Source: Bacteroides sp. Marseille-P3684 (GTDB taxonomy: Bacteria; Bacteroidota; Bacteroidia; Bacteroidales; Bacteroidaceae). Taken from it: a stretch of 64,000 bases of DNA. A model generated the notes under the pieces. The model was not told the origin of the DNA, did no database searches, and was given only the letters and a program-made list of their open reading frames with translations. Shown one piece after another: positions 35,642 through 44,453 of the stretch (its first letter is position 1; each line of letters begins with the position of its first letter). The stretch spans positions 663,363 through 727,362 of the forward strand of contig NZ_LT985808.1 of assembly GCF_900291465.1 (NCBI RefSeq). The letters run 5' to 3'. The translations under genes were made by a program, and so were the position numbers.

Positions 35642-35870
35642 TCGTCTTGAAATATTGCTTACTTGGGTTCCGTGAACTCAACTTACAGTCCCGTGCCGCG
35701 CGGCGGGTCCCTGCGGGCTGTCCGGCGGACGGATGCTGCCCGGTCTGTCAGTGCCCGGGCAGGCGGCTGTTCATACTCTTTCTCGTTCTTTTTGACGGAC
35801 AAAAGTAGTATAAAGATTTGAAAAGCTCTATCTTTACCGTGAAGTTTTAACGAATAGACACACGCTAGTT

Positions 35871-36887
35871 ATGAGAATCGGAATTCTGACATCCGGGGGC
35901 GATTGTCCGGGCATCAACGCCACGCTCCGCGGCGTAAGCAAAATAGCTATCAATCATTATGGTATGGAGGTCGTAGGCATCCACAGCGGCTTCCAGGGGC
36001 TGCTCGACAACGATGTGGAGCCGTTCGGGACGGACAACCTGTCGGGACTGCTCGGCATGGGCGGCACCGTGCTGGGGACGTCGCGTGTCAAGCTTTTTCC
36101 CCGCCGGGGGAGCGACAGCCAGACGGAGAACGCCCGCCGCATGATGCAGACCATCGAGCAGCAGGGCATCGAGTGCCTGGTGTGCATCGGGGGAAACGGC
36201 ACGCAGAACACGGCGGCGCGCATCGCTGCCATGGGTGTGAACGTGGTGACCATCCCGCAGACCATCGACAACGACATCTGGGGGACGGACTCGTCGCTGG
36301 GCTTTGACTCGGCGGTCGAGGTAGCGACCGAAGCGATCGACCGCCTTCACTCCACCGCCAGCTCGCACAAGCGGGTGATGGTCATCGAGGTCATGGGCCA
36401 CGAGGCGGGTTGGCTGGCACTGCACAGCGGCATGGCTGGCGGGGGCGACATCATCCTCCTTCCGGAGCTTCCCTACAAGATGCGCAATCTGGGCAATGTC
36501 ATCATCGACCGCCTCAAGCGGGGGAAGCCCTACAGCATTGTGGTCGTGGCGGAAGGCATCCACACCGACGCCGACAGCCGCAAGCGGGCAGGTGAATACA
36601 TCGCGCAGGAGATAGAGTATGAGACGGGCTTCGAGACGCGCGAGACGGTGCTGGGCTATCTGCAGCGCGGTGGCACCCCGACGTCGTTCGACCGCAACCT
36701 TGCCACCCTCATGGGCGGTCATGCCGTGGAGCTGATTGCCGACCGCCGCTTCGGCCGCATGGTGACGTTGCAGGGCGACACCATCTCTTCGATTCCGCTG
36801 ACCGACGTGGCGGGCAAGGTGAAGCTGGTCACCCCCGATGCCGACCTCATCGTCCAAGGCAAACGGATGGGAGTCTGCTTCGGGTGA
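35871..36887 (+). CDS. pfkA: 6-phosphofructokinase family enzyme with atypical active-site residues
   Basis: This 338-residue protein has the A-group PFK fold: MRIGILTSGGDCPGIN (ATP/PPi loop), PQTIDND and GYLQRGGTPTSFDR. Two diagnostic positions differ from E. coli PfkA. The Mg-binding GGDG motif reads GGNG, so Asp103 is replaced by Asn109. The residue before TIDND (Gly124 in E. coli, Lys in PPi enzymes) is Gln. The phosphoryl donor therefore cannot be assigned, and activity may be altered. It is transcribed alone, with TATCTTTA about 35 bases upstream, and is followed by repeat cassettes. Confidence 0.86.
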   Translation: MRIGILTSGGDCPGINATLRGVSKIAINHYGMEVVGIHSGFQGLLDNDVEPFGTDNLSGLLGMGGTVLGTSRVKLFPRRGSDSQTENARRMMQTIEQQGIECLVCIGGNGTQNTAARIAAMGVNVVTIPQTIDNDIWGTDSSLGFDSAVEVATEAIDRLHSTASSHKRVMVIEVMGHEAGWLALHSGMAGGGDIILLPELPYKMRNLGNVIIDRLKRGKPYSIVVVAEGIHTDADSRKRAGEYIAQEIEYETGFETRETVLGYLQRGGTPTSFDRNLATLMGGHAVELIADRRFGRMVTLQGDTISSIPLTDVAGKVKLVTPDADLIVQGKRMGVCFG

Positions 36888-36891
36888 TGGT

Positions 36892-36992
36892 TAATTGACA
36901 ATTGACAATGGACAATTGACAATTGCCCTGCGGCGTGGAAACGGTTTCACAAGGCGGTGAATGTAGGGGCGACCGGTCTGGTCGCCCGGTCC
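36892..36992. repeat. CAATTG array and 33-bp palindrome before copy 4
   Basis: The array 36892-36925 begins 4 bases after the phosphofructokinase stop. The CCCTGCGGCGTG...AAGGCGGTGAATG spacer and the unit 36960-36992 follow, then 10 bases to the edge of copy 4. Confidence 0.85.
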
Positions 36993-37002
36993 AACAGGTC
37001 CG

Positions 37003-37561
37003 TTTGTCAAAGTGATACCGTTTTCCCAGTTTTAACATCATAATTTCCCGATTTGCCGTTTTCAGGTAACGCACAAATCCGCAAATTTGTCCCAATTAGA
37101 AAATTGCGCGTTAAATATTTTAAGATACGTCCGTCAGAATGCATTAAAATAAACTGTTATTCACACAATTACACTCTTTATAACATAGAAGAACCATCCG
37201 CCGAACCCATTTTCACCATCCGAAGCACCTGTGATTGGCTTCGTACGGACGCGTCCGCACCACCGTACCGACGTGTCCGCACCGTCGTAGTCGTTCGTCC
37301 GTACGAAAACAGCCATCTGTCCCCATTTTTTAGAGCCCAAAGGGGCATGATTTTCGATGTGTGAAATTGCGTCCGTCCGTGTGAAAAGACCGACGGAAGG
37401 GAACGGATGGGAGGGGAAAGGAGACAGAAGGAAAGGAAACCGACGGAAAGGCTGTCACGGTGCAAAACGCAAATCGCCCGAGAAGGCGCTCCCTGCTCAC
37501 CAACTCGTATTTTGGTGCAAGGAAGCCCCTTCTCGGGCGATTCATTTGACGTTTTGACAAA
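37003..37561 (-). repeat. 559-bp interspersed element, copy 4
   Basis: The plus-strand left end is TTTGTCAAAGTG and the right end is CGTTTTGACAAA (37550-37561). The first-hairpin arms are intact (around 37460-37545), and the second region belongs to the copy 1/2 subfamily. It lies between the convergent phosphofructokinase gene and a broken minus-strand gene. One internal frame stops a few codons earlier than in the other copies. Confidence 0.9.
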
Positions 37562-37602
37562 TTGATACGACCGCCAAATCCCATCAACAAAACATTTCAA
37601 GG

Positions 37603-37670
37603 AATGTAGGGGCGACCGGTCGGGTCGACCGGTCCAACATATTCAATTGTCAATTATCAATTGTCAATTG
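37603..37670. repeat. Divergent 33-bp palindrome and CAATTG array after copy 4
   Basis: The unit 37603-37635 carries CGGGTCGACC where others have CTGGTCGCCC, breaking its palindrome. The array 37644-37670 follows and ends next to the broken gene. Confidence 0.8.
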
Positions 37671-37684
37671 AATCGTTGTCGCAT

Positions 37685-37862
37685 TTATTCCGGCGTGCAG
37701 TAGACGTACGTGCCGTCCTGTTCCTCCATGGTGCCGGTCGGGTTGGCGTTCGCCTTCATCCAGCCTTCGGTCTGTGTCAACCCACGAGGGGACAGTAGAA
37801 CCGGCGAGAAGCAATGCAAGAAGAATCTTGTGCCTTATGCGTTGGCATTTGATGTTAAACAA
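37685..37862 (-). pseudogene. Broken small exported protein gene
   Basis: On the minus strand a signal-peptide-like N-terminus (KILLALLLAGSTVPSW) is read in one frame. The following plausible C-terminus (TQTEGWMKANANPTGTMEEQ, then ending YVYCTPE-stop at 37685) is in another. The two pieces join near 37790 only if one base is gained or lost. A normal ATG is also missing; the first frame opens with TTG. It looks like a small Bacteroidota exported protein damaged by a frameshift, perhaps after repeat insertion nearby. A sequencing error or chance similarity is possible. Confidence 0.4.
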
Positions 37863-38035
37863 AAGTTTATAATAGTGTCAGCTTCCGCAGACCCGCGCTG
37901 CCGTGGGCAAGGGGCTTCATCTCGCCAGCGGGAGACCGGGCGTATGCGGAACTTCAATTATTGTCATGCCCCGTGAGGAATGAAGGACGGGGGTCACAAA
38001 AAGTCGGTATATGTGGGTGGCGTCCGTGCTGCTGC

Positions 38036-38917
38036 CTACTGGAAGATGCTCTTCAGGTAGGTGGCGTTGGTGCCGTAGTTCTTTTTCACGTTGTGTACGT
38101 CCGCGGTGTCGCGCGAGCGTTCGATGACGAGCCATCCGCTCCAGCCCATGCGGTCGAGGGTCTGCTTGACCTTCCGCAGGTCGAGCCGCGTGTTCCGGTC
38201 GAGCGTCACGCCGTCGGTGTCAGTGCAGTGGATGAGTTCGCAGAGGTTGTCCTTGCCGAGGATTTCCAGCTCCGTGCATACGTCACGTCCCGCCTCAAGC
38301 GCGTTCTGGAACTTGAAGTAGATTTTGATGCCGGGCGAGTTGATGTCCTTGAGCAGCGCCAGGTCCCCGGTGGCGTCGAGCGAGGTCTCTATGCCGATGA
38401 TGCGTCCCTCACGTGCCGCCAGGTCGCCGATGACCTTCAGCCGTTTCACCAGCTCGGGGCGCAGCTCGGGGTTCTTCGTCAGGTTGCAGACGCCCAGCGG
38501 AAGGAAGGCGGTGCGTACGTCCATTGCCTTCATGGTGTGGAGGCAGTCCGTCACGAGGTCCACATAGTTGTCCCGCTCCACGATGGACTGTCCGTAGAAG
38601 CCCGACATGGCGATGGAGGAGATTTCCACCCCGTTTTCCCGGGCGGTCTCCCTGAAAAGTTTCTGGAAGTGCGGATAGCGCAGCTTGTTGTCGAAGGTGT
38701 CCCGTTTGCCCAGTCCGCCCATGTCCACCTCGACACCGTCGCATCCCAGTTCGCGTGCCAGGGCGAACTCGCCAATCTTCTGACGTTTGAGAATCATCCA
38801 GTCGCAGACGGACACTTTGTAACGCTTCTTCGCTTCGGGCTGTGCTGCGGACAGTCCGGAGGGCATGACGAGCAGAGTCATTAAGGCAATGACTGCCAGT
38901 CCAATCAGTTTTCTCAT
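38036..38917 (-). CDS. Exported xylose-isomerase-like TIM-barrel protein
   Basis: This 293-residue protein has a signal peptide (MRKLIGLAVIALMTLLVMPSGLSA). The body is an AP-endonuclease-2 / sugar isomerase-like TIM barrel: GCDGVEVDMGG, ISSIAMSGFYGQS, GRIIGIETSLDATG, and a terminal WLVIERSRD. Members act as sugar or inositol epimerases or isomerases; export to the periplasm is usual for this Bacteroidota subset. No sugar-utilisation gene is adjacent. It has its own good promoter and is transcribed alone. Confidence 0.8.
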   Translation of the reverse strand: MRKLIGLAVIALMTLLVMPSGLSAAQPEAKKRYKVSVCDWMILKRQKIGEFALARELGCDGVEVDMGGLGKRDTFDNKLRYPHFQKLFRETARENGVEISSIAMSGFYGQSIVERDNYVDLVTDCLHTMKAMDVRTAFLPLGVCNLTKNPELRPELVKRLKVIGDLAAREGRIIGIETSLDATGDLALLKDINSPGIKIYFKFQNALEAGRDVCTELEILGKDNLCELIHCTDTDGVTLDRNTRLDLRKVKQTLDRMGWSGWLVIERSRDTADVHNVKKNYGTNATYLKSIFQ

Positions 38918-38945
38918 AGTATGTGTGTTAAGCTTATATCGGGAG

Positions 38946-38975
38946 CAAAGTTAAATGATTTTTTGAATGTTACAA
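38946..38975 (-). promoter_or_regulatory. Promoter of the TIM-barrel gene
   Basis: TTG (complement of 38973-38975), 19 bases, then TAACTTTG (complement of 38946-38953). The ATG is 29 bases further down. Confidence 0.75.
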
Positions 38976-39134
38976 CGCTTTGTCCGTCGAAATATGCGCG
39001 TCCCGATGTGCTTGTCGTCCGTTGCCAGCCGACGGCCCTGCCTGTCCCCTCCGGTGGGATGTCCTTCGCGTCGGTGTGCCGGACGCGCTGCCTTCTTGGA
39101 CGGTGGATTCGTTCCGTATGTCCGCAAGATGTGT

Positions 39135-39142
39135 TACTTTTG
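39135..39142 (+). promoter_or_regulatory. -7 box (TACTTTTG) of the SpmA/B-like gene
   Basis: TACTTTTG fits TAnnTTTG 38 bases before the ATG. No convincing -33 element was found. The 262-bp gap 38918-39179 contains nothing else besides the divergent promoter. Confidence 0.5.
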
Positions 39143-39179
39143 CACATCCTCCCGTGCGGGAGCATTGATACGACAGCTT

Positions 39180-40409
39180 ATGGTACTGAACTACATTTGG
39201 ATAGCCTTTTTCCTGATCGCCTTCGTCATGGCGGTCGCCAAGCTCCTTTTCTGGGGAGACACCACGGTGTTTCCCGCGATGGTCAGCTCCACCTTTGACT
39301 CGGCGAAGACCGCCTTTGAGATTTCGTTGGGGCTGACGGGTGTGCTCTCCCTTTGGCTGGGCATCATGCGCATCGGCGAGCGGGGCGGTGTCGTCAGTCT
39401 GCTGGCACGCTGGCTGAGTCCGCTCTTCTGCCGGCTCTTCCCCGACATCCCCAAGGGGCATCCTGTCACGGGGACCATCTTCATGAACATTGCTGCGAAC
39501 ATGCTGGGACTGGACAATGCTGCCACCCCGATGGGTCTGAAGGCGATGGAGCAGCTTCAGGAGCTGAATCCGCGGAAGGACACGGCGACGAACCCTATGA
39601 TCATGTTCCTCGTGCTCAACACGTCGGGGCTGACCGTCATCCCCATCAGCATCATGGTCTACCGGGCACAGATGGGGGCTGCACAGCCGACGGATATCTT
39701 CGTCCCCCTGCTCATTGCCACCTTCTTCTCCACGCTGGCGGGCATCCTCTGCGTCAGCTTCTGCCAGCGCATCAACCTGCTCAACCGGACGTTGCTCATC
39801 GCCCTGGGCGGTGCGTCGGTCGTTGTGTCGCTCCTCATCTGGGGCTTCGGCAGTCTGTCGCAGGTGCAGATTGACGCCGTGTCGACGTCGGCGGCAAACA
39901 TCCTGCTGTTCCTTATCATTATAGGCTTTATCCTCTCAGGCGTACGTCGGCGCATCAACGTCTACGACACGTTCATCGAAGGGGCGAAGGAGGGCTTCAG
40001 TACGGCAGTCCGCATCATCCCCTACCTGGTCGCCATCCTGGTGGGCATCGGGGTGTTCCGTGCATCGGGAGCGATGGACATGCTGGTGGACGGCATCGCG
40101 TGGGTCGTGTCTGCATGCGGTGGTGACACCGACTTCGTGGGTGCGTTGCCCACGGCGTTGATGAAGCCGTTGAGCGGCAGCGGGGCACGCGGACTGATGG
40201 TCGATGCCATGGCAACCTACGGAGCCGACTCGTTCGTGGGCCGTCTGGCGTGCATCTTCCAGGGGTCGACGGACACGACGTTCTACATCCTGGCAGTCTA
40301 CTTCGGCAGTGTGGGCATCCGTCATACGCGCCACGCCGTCGGCTGCGGACTGCTGGCTGACCTCGCCGGTGTGATTGCTGCCATCTGCATGGCGTACCTG
40401 TTCTTCTGA
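39180..40409 (+). CDS. Nucleoside-recognition (Gate) membrane protein, fused SpmA/SpmB-like
   Basis: The protein is 409 residues from the ATG at 39180; codons upstream to 38967 cross the promoter and are rejected. Two Gate domains are joined: residues 1-215 resemble spore maturation protein A (IFMNIAANMLGLDNAATPMGLKAMEQLQ), and 220-409 resemble SpmB (GALPTALMKPLSGSGARGLMVDAM). About ten membrane segments are present. In non-sporulating Bacteroidota the fused protein is thought to be a transporter of unknown substrate. ybeY starts 33 bases downstream. Confidence 0.85.
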   Translation: MVLNYIWIAFFLIAFVMAVAKLLFWGDTTVFPAMVSSTFDSAKTAFEISLGLTGVLSLWLGIMRIGERGGVVSLLARWLSPLFCRLFPDIPKGHPVTGTIFMNIAANMLGLDNAATPMGLKAMEQLQELNPRKDTATNPMIMFLVLNTSGLTVIPISIMVYRAQMGAAQPTDIFVPLLIATFFSTLAGILCVSFCQRINLLNRTLLIALGGASVVVSLLIWGFGSLSQVQIDAVSTSAANILLFLIIIGFILSGVRRRINVYDTFIEGAKEGFSTAVRIIPYLVAILVGIGVFRASGAMDMLVDGIAWVVSACGGDTDFVGALPTALMKPLSGSGARGLMVDAMATYGADSFVGRLACIFQGSTDTTFYILAVYFGSVGIRHTRHAVGCGLLADLAGVIAAICMAYLFF

Positions 40410-40442
40410 TAGTCCATTGCCTAACGTATAAACTCAAACGAT

Positions 40443-40853
40443 ATGATCAGTTACAACACCGACGGCGTGAAGATGCCGTCCATCAAGCGGCGCGAGAACA
40501 GCGCCTGGGTGAAAGCCGTGGCTGCGACCTACGGCAAGCAGGTGGGCGAGATAGCCTACATCTTCTGCAACGACGAGAAGATACTGGAGGTGAACCGCGA
40601 GTACCTGCAACACGACTACTACACCGACATCATCACCTTCGACTACACCGAGGGGGACGTCATCAGCGGCGACCTCTTTATCAGCCTTGACACCGTGCGT
40701 TCCAATGCGGAGCAGGTCGGCACGACCTACGAGGACGAACTGAACCGGGTCATCATCCACGGCATCCTGCACCTCTGCGGCATCAACGACAAGGGCCCGG
40801 GCGAACGTGCCATCATGGAGGCTGCCGAGAACAAGGCGTTGGCGATGAGGTGA
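40443..40853 (+). CDS. ybeY: Endoribonuclease / rRNA maturation factor YbeY
   Basis: This 136-residue protein takes part in 16S rRNA 3'-end maturation and ribosome quality control. The zinc motif HGILHLCGIND keeps the first two histidines. At the third ligand position it has Asp rather than His (E. coli has HGMLHLQGYDH). The DDEKILEVNREYLQHDYYTDIITFDY segment is the usual YbeY signature. The length suits the short Bacteroidota form. It is likely co-transcribed with the SpmA/B-like gene and is followed about 60 bases later by a strong terminator. Confidence 0.9.
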   Translation: MISYNTDGVKMPSIKRRENSAWVKAVAATYGKQVGEIAYIFCNDEKILEVNREYLQHDYYTDIITFDYTEGDVISGDLFISLDTVRSNAEQVGTTYEDELNRVIIHGILHLCGINDKGPGERAIMEAAENKALAMR

Positions 40854-40915
40854 CCTTCACACACAGTCACGGTCTTCTTCCCGAGGGCATTCCGTCAGGC
40901 GGACGAGGAGACAGC

Positions 40916-40951
40916 GGGTGTATCGCGATGAGCGATACACCCTTTTCATTT
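40916..40951 (+). terminator. Intrinsic terminator after ybeY
   Basis: A perfect 11-bp stem GGGTGTATCGC (40916-40926) / 40932-40942 with a 5-nt loop is followed by TTTTCATTTTT. A short reading frame (40850-41113) that runs through it is not a gene. Confidence 0.92.
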
Positions 40952-41065
40952 TTGAAAAGAGGGGGTGTGCTTGTTGGCATAATCCTCCGTCCTTTGCGTC
41001 TGACTGCTCAAGCGCATGCCTTCAGTCGCCCAGGCACGGGGCTTTGGCTGCACACCCACGAGGGG

Positions 41066-41166
41066 TTGACAGACCAAAGTATCATACTTAGCCTACCAAA
41101 GTATTATACTTAGACCACCTAAGTATTATACTTAGGCTGCCAAAGTATAATACTTTGGTCTGTCAA
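41066..41166. repeat. Four-unit palindrome array on a 22-bp period, closed by 17-bp inverted repeats
   Basis: The outer arms TTGACAGACCAAAGTAT (41066-41082) and 41150-41166 are perfect inverses. Inside are four copies of (A/T)AAGTATnATACTT(A/T)G starting at 41076, 41098, 41120 and 41142, exactly 22 bp apart. The linkers are CCTACC, ACCACC and GCTGCC. The local base composition is AT-rich within GC-rich surroundings. It lies in the 511-bp gap between ybeY and ispG, between their two terminators; both genes point towards it. Confidence 0.92.
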
Positions 41167-41302
41167 GTCCCTATGCGTATCAGATTAAGCACGGGTGTTC
41201 AGTGAGTCAAGCACTTGGGTTGAGCGAGGGGAGCCTTTGTCTCCCGTCCGTCGGACGACGGTGCTTGCCGGGAGAAAGTCCGGGCGATGGAAGGAATCGG
41301 GC

Positions 41303-41342
41303 ATAAAAAAAAGAAGGTGCGCTCGTTGACACACCTTCTTCT
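41303..41342. terminator. Bidirectional terminator of ispG
   Basis: AAGAAGGTG (41311-41319) pairs with 41332-41340. A run of A precedes it on the plus strand, giving a T-run on the minus strand after ispG. Confidence 0.85.
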
Positions 41343-41364
41343 TCAGTTATCTTTCGAGAGAGAC

Positions 41365-43215
41365 TTATTCGCCCCGGTCCCGTCGTATCAGTTCCAGCAG
41401 CTTGTCCACTGCCTCCTCGGCAGGGATGTTCTTCTCGACGCACTCCTTGCGTCGGTAGAGGCTCACCCGTCCGCGTCCGGCACCGACGTAGCCGTAGTCG
41501 GCGTCCGCCATTTCGCCCGGACCGTTGACGATGCAGCCCATAACGCCAATCTTCAGTCCTTTCAGGTGGGCGGTGGCAGCCTTGATGCGTGCCAGCGTGT
41601 CCTGCAGGTCGAAGAGGGTGCGTCCGCAGCTCGGACAGGCGATGTATTCGGTCTTGCTCGTCCGCACGCGGGCGGCCTGGAGGATGCCGAAGGCGGTAGC
41701 GTCGACCACGGTCGAAGGCAGCGTCCCCTGGTTGTAGAGGAAGATGCCGTCGCACAGTCCGTCAAAGAGCAGGGCACCCAGGTCGGCTGCCGCCTTAATC
41801 TGAAGGTCCTCCGCGTCGCGCTCATCGTAGTGCTCGAACATCACCACCGGGTTCTCCAGTCCGGCGCACGTGAGCTGGTGGACCAGTCCGCGCAGCTCGC
41901 CCAGCCGGTTGGGGTGGTTGCTCTGTGCGATGACCACGACCTCGGGGTGGTGGCGCAGGAGCGCGAGCATCTCGTCGTCGCAAGCCATGTAGGTCAGGAA
42001 GAGGAACTTCATCGGCGCGGGGCACTGCATGAGCTTCAGGAAGAGCGGCTCGTCGCCTTCGCCCGACGGCATGAAGGCAGGGTAGGTGCCCACCTCGCCG
42101 CTCCAGCAGTCGGCATCGAGGATGTAGCCGCACGCCTCGCGCTTCTCCGGCAGGGCACGGGCGGCGTAGATGTAGTCGGGTTGGAACTGCGGGTTGACCT
42201 CGGTGCGCTCGACGATGCCCTCGGCAATGACCACGGGGACGTTCTCGCCCCCGATGTTGCCCACTGCCCGTGTGCGGCGGCGTACCGGCGAGAGGTAGTC
42301 GAACGAGGCAGGTGCCTGTCCGGGGATGTAGGGGTGTCCCTGACGGGCGAGCACATGGTCGACGAGTTTGCGTGCTACGGGTATTTCCGCCTCCGGCTCT
42401 TCGCTGAGGGACACGCGGATGGTGTCGCCCAGTCCGTCGGCAAGCAGGGCGCCGATGCCCAGTGCCGACTTGATGCGTCCGTCCTCTCCGTCACCCGCCT
42501 CGGTCACGCCGAGATGGAGGGGAAAGTCCATCCCTTCCCGTTCCATGACAGCAGCCATGAGCCGGACGGTCTTCACCATGACGACGGTATTGCTCGCCTT
42601 GATGGAGACCACCACGTCACGGAAGTTCTCCTCCACGCAGATGCGCAGGAACTCCATGCACGACTCCACCATCCCCTCGGGCGTGTCGCCGTAGCGCGAC
42701 ATGATGCGGTCGGAGAGCGAGCCGTGGTTCACACCGATGCGCAGGGCGGTATGGTTTGCCTTGCAGATGTCGAGCAGGGGGACGAAGCGGGCGCGTATCT
42801 TCTCCAGTTCGCGTGCATACTCCTCGTCGGTATATTCCAGGTGCTTGAAGGTGCGTGCGGCATCGACGTAGTTGCCCGGGTTGATGCGCACCTTCTCGGC
42901 ATAGAGTGCAGCCACTTCCGCCACCTTGGGGTTGAAGTGGACGTCTGCCACGAGGGGCGTCAGGTAGCCTTGCGAGCGCAGGGCGGCGTTGATGTTGCGT
43001 AGGTTCTCAGCCTCTGCCACTCCCTGGGTGGTGAGCCGTACGTACTCTCCTCCGGCGTCGATGATTCGCTTTGCCTGTGCGACGGACGCTTCGGTGTCGC
43101 GCGTCGGCGTGTTGGTCATCGACTGGATGCGTATGGGGTTGGCAGCCCCCATCGGTGTGGCGCCGACCTGCACCTCGTGCGTCGCCCGGCGTTCGTAGTT
43201 GAATAGGTCTGTCAT
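41365..43215 (-). CDS. ispG: (E)-4-hydroxy-3-methylbut-2-enyl-diphosphate synthase, long form
   Basis: This 616-residue [4Fe-4S] enzyme catalyses the penultimate step of the non-mevalonate isoprenoid pathway. The N-terminal TIM barrel (IRIQSMTNTPTRDTEASVAQ, RINPGNYVD, GVNHGSLSDRI) and the C-terminal cluster domain (EYIACPSCGRTLFDLQ ... GCIVNGPGEMADADYGYVG) are separated by the roughly 250-residue insertion seen in plants, Chlamydia and Bacteroidota. It is last in the rpoN-PAP2-purE-ispG operon, 8 bases after purE. Confidence 0.95.
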   Translation of the reverse strand: MTDLFNYERRATHEVQVGATPMGAANPIRIQSMTNTPTRDTEASVAQAKRIIDAGGEYVRLTTQGVAEAENLRNINAALRSQGYLTPLVADVHFNPKVAEVAALYAEKVRINPGNYVDAARTFKHLEYTDEEYARELEKIRARFVPLLDICKANHTALRIGVNHGSLSDRIMSRYGDTPEGMVESCMEFLRICVEENFRDVVVSIKASNTVVMVKTVRLMAAVMEREGMDFPLHLGVTEAGDGEDGRIKSALGIGALLADGLGDTIRVSLSEEPEAEIPVARKLVDHVLARQGHPYIPGQAPASFDYLSPVRRRTRAVGNIGGENVPVVIAEGIVERTEVNPQFQPDYIYAARALPEKREACGYILDADCWSGEVGTYPAFMPSGEGDEPLFLKLMQCPAPMKFLFLTYMACDDEMLALLRHHPEVVVIAQSNHPNRLGELRGLVHQLTCAGLENPVVMFEHYDERDAEDLQIKAAADLGALLFDGLCDGIFLYNQGTLPSTVVDATAFGILQAARVRTSKTEYIACPSCGRTLFDLQDTLARIKAATAHLKGLKIGVMGCIVNGPGEMADADYGYVGAGRGRVSLYRRKECVEKNIPAEEAVDKLLELIRRDRGE

Positions 43216-43223
43216 GACGGGGC

Positions 43224-43733
43224 TCAGTTGGTCTTGTAAGCGTACTTCACCGCCTTGAGGTCCTCGTTCGCCTTGACAATCTTCTGCTTCAGTCCCTCCT
43301 TGTAGGCGGCGAAGCGGGCGGCGAGCTCCTCATCGCTCAGGGCTAGCATCTGTACGGCAAGGATGGCGGCATTCATGGCGCCGTTGATGGCGACCGTAGC
43401 CACAGGGATTCCGGCAGGCATCTGGATGATGGAGTAGAGGGCGTCCACGCCGTCGAGCATGGAGCCTTTCACGGGTACGCCGATGACGGGCAGGGTGGTG
43501 TTGGCAGCAATCACGCCCGGAAGGGCAGCAGCCATACCGGCGGCGGCAATGATGACCTTCAGTCCGCGGTCGCGTGCGCCCTTGGCGAATGCCTCGACAG
43601 CCTCGGGGGTGCGATGTGCGGAGAGCGCATTGATTTCAAAGGGGATTTGCATTTCGTCAAGCAGCTGAGCTGCCTTCTCCATGACTGGGAGGTCGGACGT
43701 ACTTCCCATGATAATGCTTACAACAGGTTTCAT
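43224..43733 (-). CDS. purE: 5-(carboxyamino)imidazole ribonucleotide mutase
   Basis: The protein is 169 residues starting at [18 protein letters not shown]; the open frame upstream is a shadow. It moves the carboxyl from N5-CAIR to form CAIR in purine synthesis. Class I PurE motifs are present: GSTSDLP (substrate loop), LSAHRTPE and [14 protein letters not shown]. It works with a PurK encoded elsewhere. It sits 89 bases downstream of the PAP2-like gene. Confidence 0.95.
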   Translation of the reverse strand: MKPVVSIIMGSTSDLPVMEKAAQLLDEMQIPFEINALSAHRTPEAVEAFAKGARDRGLKVIIAAAGMAAALPGVIAANTTLPVIGVPVKGSMLDGVDALYSIIQMPAGIPVATVAINGAMNAAILAVQMLALSDEELAARFAAYKEGLKQKIVKANEDLKAVKYAYKTN

Positions 43734-43822
43734 AGTCTTTGGTTTTATAGTGAATTGATGTTTTTGCATGCGGTTGGCGGAACGGACGGACCCGGTCAGG
43801 GACGGCACATCGCCCGTCCGCG

Positions 43823-44440
43823 TCAGATGAACAGGATGCCGGCAATCCCGCAGACCAGGCCCACGAGGAAGCCGACGATGACCTCGCTGAGGCTGTGCTG
43901 CCGCAGGATGATGCGCGACGTGCCCAGCAGGCCTGCCACGATGATGGCAAGACAGAACCATCCCACCCCGTCGTAGTAGAACAGCAGGCTGAACGACACC
44001 ATCCCGCCGATGAACTGCCCGATGGCTGCCATGTGGACGCTGATTTTCCACCAGATGTTCACCAGCGCGCAGATGACTATGGCGAGCAGCGATGACACCA
44101 GGATGCCCGACATGAAGCGCGGGATGCCCATGCGGTACATCAGCAGCAGGCAGGTGACGTAGGAGGCGATGGTCATGGCATAGGGGACGATGCGCTTCTC
44201 ACGATGTCCCAGGTGGCGCAGGCTCCACCCGTTCACCTTCTGGTAGAAATAGATGGCGAGCATCGGGAGTACCACCGTGAACAGATAGACCACGCCCACG
44301 ATGATGACCTGGTAGCGCATGGGCAATAGCCCCAGGTAGGTAAACAGGAACAGCGCGATGAAGCCGACCGTGGGGACGTAGAACGGTCTGAATATGATGG
44401 ACAGCAGATGGGCTGCCGTGCGTAAATACTTCTCTTCCAT
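43823..44440 (-). CDS. PAP2-like membrane protein of the rpoN operon
   Basis: This 205-residue protein has six predicted membrane segments. Phosphatase-like residues are seen in [15 protein letters not shown] and in [22 protein letters not shown] (Arg-His-Glu arrangement), consistent with a divergent PAP2 superfamily member. The canonical PSGH motif is replaced by ISVH. The gene is found between rpoN and purE in many Bacteroidales. The substrate is unknown, possibly an isoprenoid or lipid phosphate. It follows rpoN by 13 bases. Confidence 0.78.
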   Translation of the reverse strand: MEEKYLRTAAHLLSIIFRPFYVPTVGFIALFLFTYLGLLPMRYQVIIVGVVYLFTVVLPMLAIYFYQKVNGWSLRHLGHREKRIVPYAMTIASYVTCLLLMYRMGIPRFMSGILVSSLLAIVICALVNIWWKISVHMAAIGQFIGGMVSFSLLFYYDGVGWFCLAIIVAGLLGTSRIILRQHSLSEVIVGFLVGLVCGIAGILFI

Positions 44441-44453
44441 ACAGCAAAGCGGT

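Noticed and set aside
40850-41113. An 87-codon open frame after ybeY
   Set aside because: It reads through a perfect 11-bp terminator hairpin and into the palindrome array.
41066-41166. The 22-bp-period array as a CRISPR
   Set aside because: The repeated part is a 16-bp palindrome with only 6-bp linkers; there are no spacers of 25-40 bp and no cas genes.
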